DNA of 64,000 nucleotides from positions 16,306,001 to 16,370,000 of the forward strand of contig JAYKYS010000009.1 of NCBI GenBank assembly GCA_036924285.1, written 5' to 3'. Source of the stretch: Asterella californica. Lineage: Eukaryota > Streptophyta > Marchantiopsida > Marchantiales > Aytoniaceae. The notes under the pieces are model-generated. The model searched no databases. It saw only the letters and a program-made list of their open reading frames with translations, and was not told the origin of the DNA. Of the stretch, positions 63,768-64,000 are shown piece by piece; the stretch's first letter is position 1, and each line of letters starts with the position of its first letter. Both the position numbers and the translations under genes were made by a program.

Positions 63768-64000
63768 ACGATATGTACTCACTCCATCATGCCAACCGAC
63801 ACTATACAAACACTAAAGTCGAGCCACATCTACTCTGTGCATCAAAGAATCCAGATTGCGCTTACCAAGACTATCCACCATAACCATGAGCTTGAAGGCT
63901 CAACTCGAAGGACTGAAGTCTACAAGCACTACCTACGAAGTATACCCTTAGTGAGGCTAGCCCAAGAACCCGCCCTAACGGCACTCACGGCCCTACCGGA
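63768..64000. repeat. Repeat shared with 33721-33965 (continues past window)
   Basis: Homologous to the inner part of the LTR-like repeat at 33610-34008: CATCATGCCAACCGACACTA, CTAAAGTCGAGCCA, ACCAAGACTATCCACCATA, CTAACGGCACT, CCTACCGG. Same orientation. Confidence 0.75.

Overview
This window is a eukaryotic retrotransposon graveyard. Essentially every base that can be explained belongs to Ty3/gypsy-type LTR retrotransposons nested inside one another. I find no credible host gene, no rRNA or tRNA gene, and nothing bacterial. Chromodomain-bearing (chromovirus) pol genes, an initiator-Met-type primer binding site, long LTRs and multi-level nesting suggest a large, repeat-rich genome. A streptophyte (charophyte alga, bryophyte or other plant) is my best guess. 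A fungus is not excluded, because Pol proteins with an F-x-D-D-VPIKG reverse transcriptase motif are also known to me from basidiomycetes. The host species cannot be fixed from the sequence alone.

Names used here. CV-1 and CV-2 are two minus-strand copies of one chromovirus family. CV-3 is a different minus-strand chromovirus. FD-1 to FD-4 are plus-strand copies of a family whose reverse transcriptase reads FFDDVPIKG. Element D is a diverged minus-strand relative of FD. Element E is a gag-only relative of FD. Element I is an LTR element with a coiled-coil ORF. R-A is a dispersed repeat carrying a pair of small ORFs.

Left half. 1-88 is an FD LTR end and 89-2330 is R-A copy 1. 2349-18861 is CV-1 (minus), interrupted by an FD solo LTR (5655-6286), by the complete but mutated FD-1 (8684-16654) and by a solo LTR of another family (17238-18152). 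CV-1 abuts element D (18862-29284, minus), whose gag is split by element E (20594-26742). D in turn abuts the coiled-coil ORF and LTR of element I (29285-32087).

Middle. 32088-35438 holds R-A copy 3, an RNase H fragment, a repeat with LTR-like ends and an integrase fragment. It is framed by two inverted copies of the I LTR (30521-32087 and 35439-36995). Then come a hairpin junction (37140-37230), the truncated FD-3 (37203-38505) and R-A copy 2 (38510-40790).

Right half. This is a nest four levels deep. FD-2 (44749-53451) sits inside CV-2 (41134-57573), which sits inside the integrase of CV-3 (40791-41133 plus 57574-62448). CV-3 in turn sits against an FD pol fragment, FD-4 (62449-63547). An inverted FD LTR piece and a repeat shared with 33.7 kb close the window.

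The most interesting signals are these: (1) a canonical -1 ribosomal frameshift module at the protease/RT junction of FD-1, FD-2 and D; (2) a pair of homologous ~70-residue small ORFs found at three loci, once in the leader of a retrotransposon; (3) a young gag-only element that keeps the primer binding site and polypurine tract of the autonomous family plus a relic of the integrase tail; (4) an aspartic protease with D-H-G in place of D-T/S-G.
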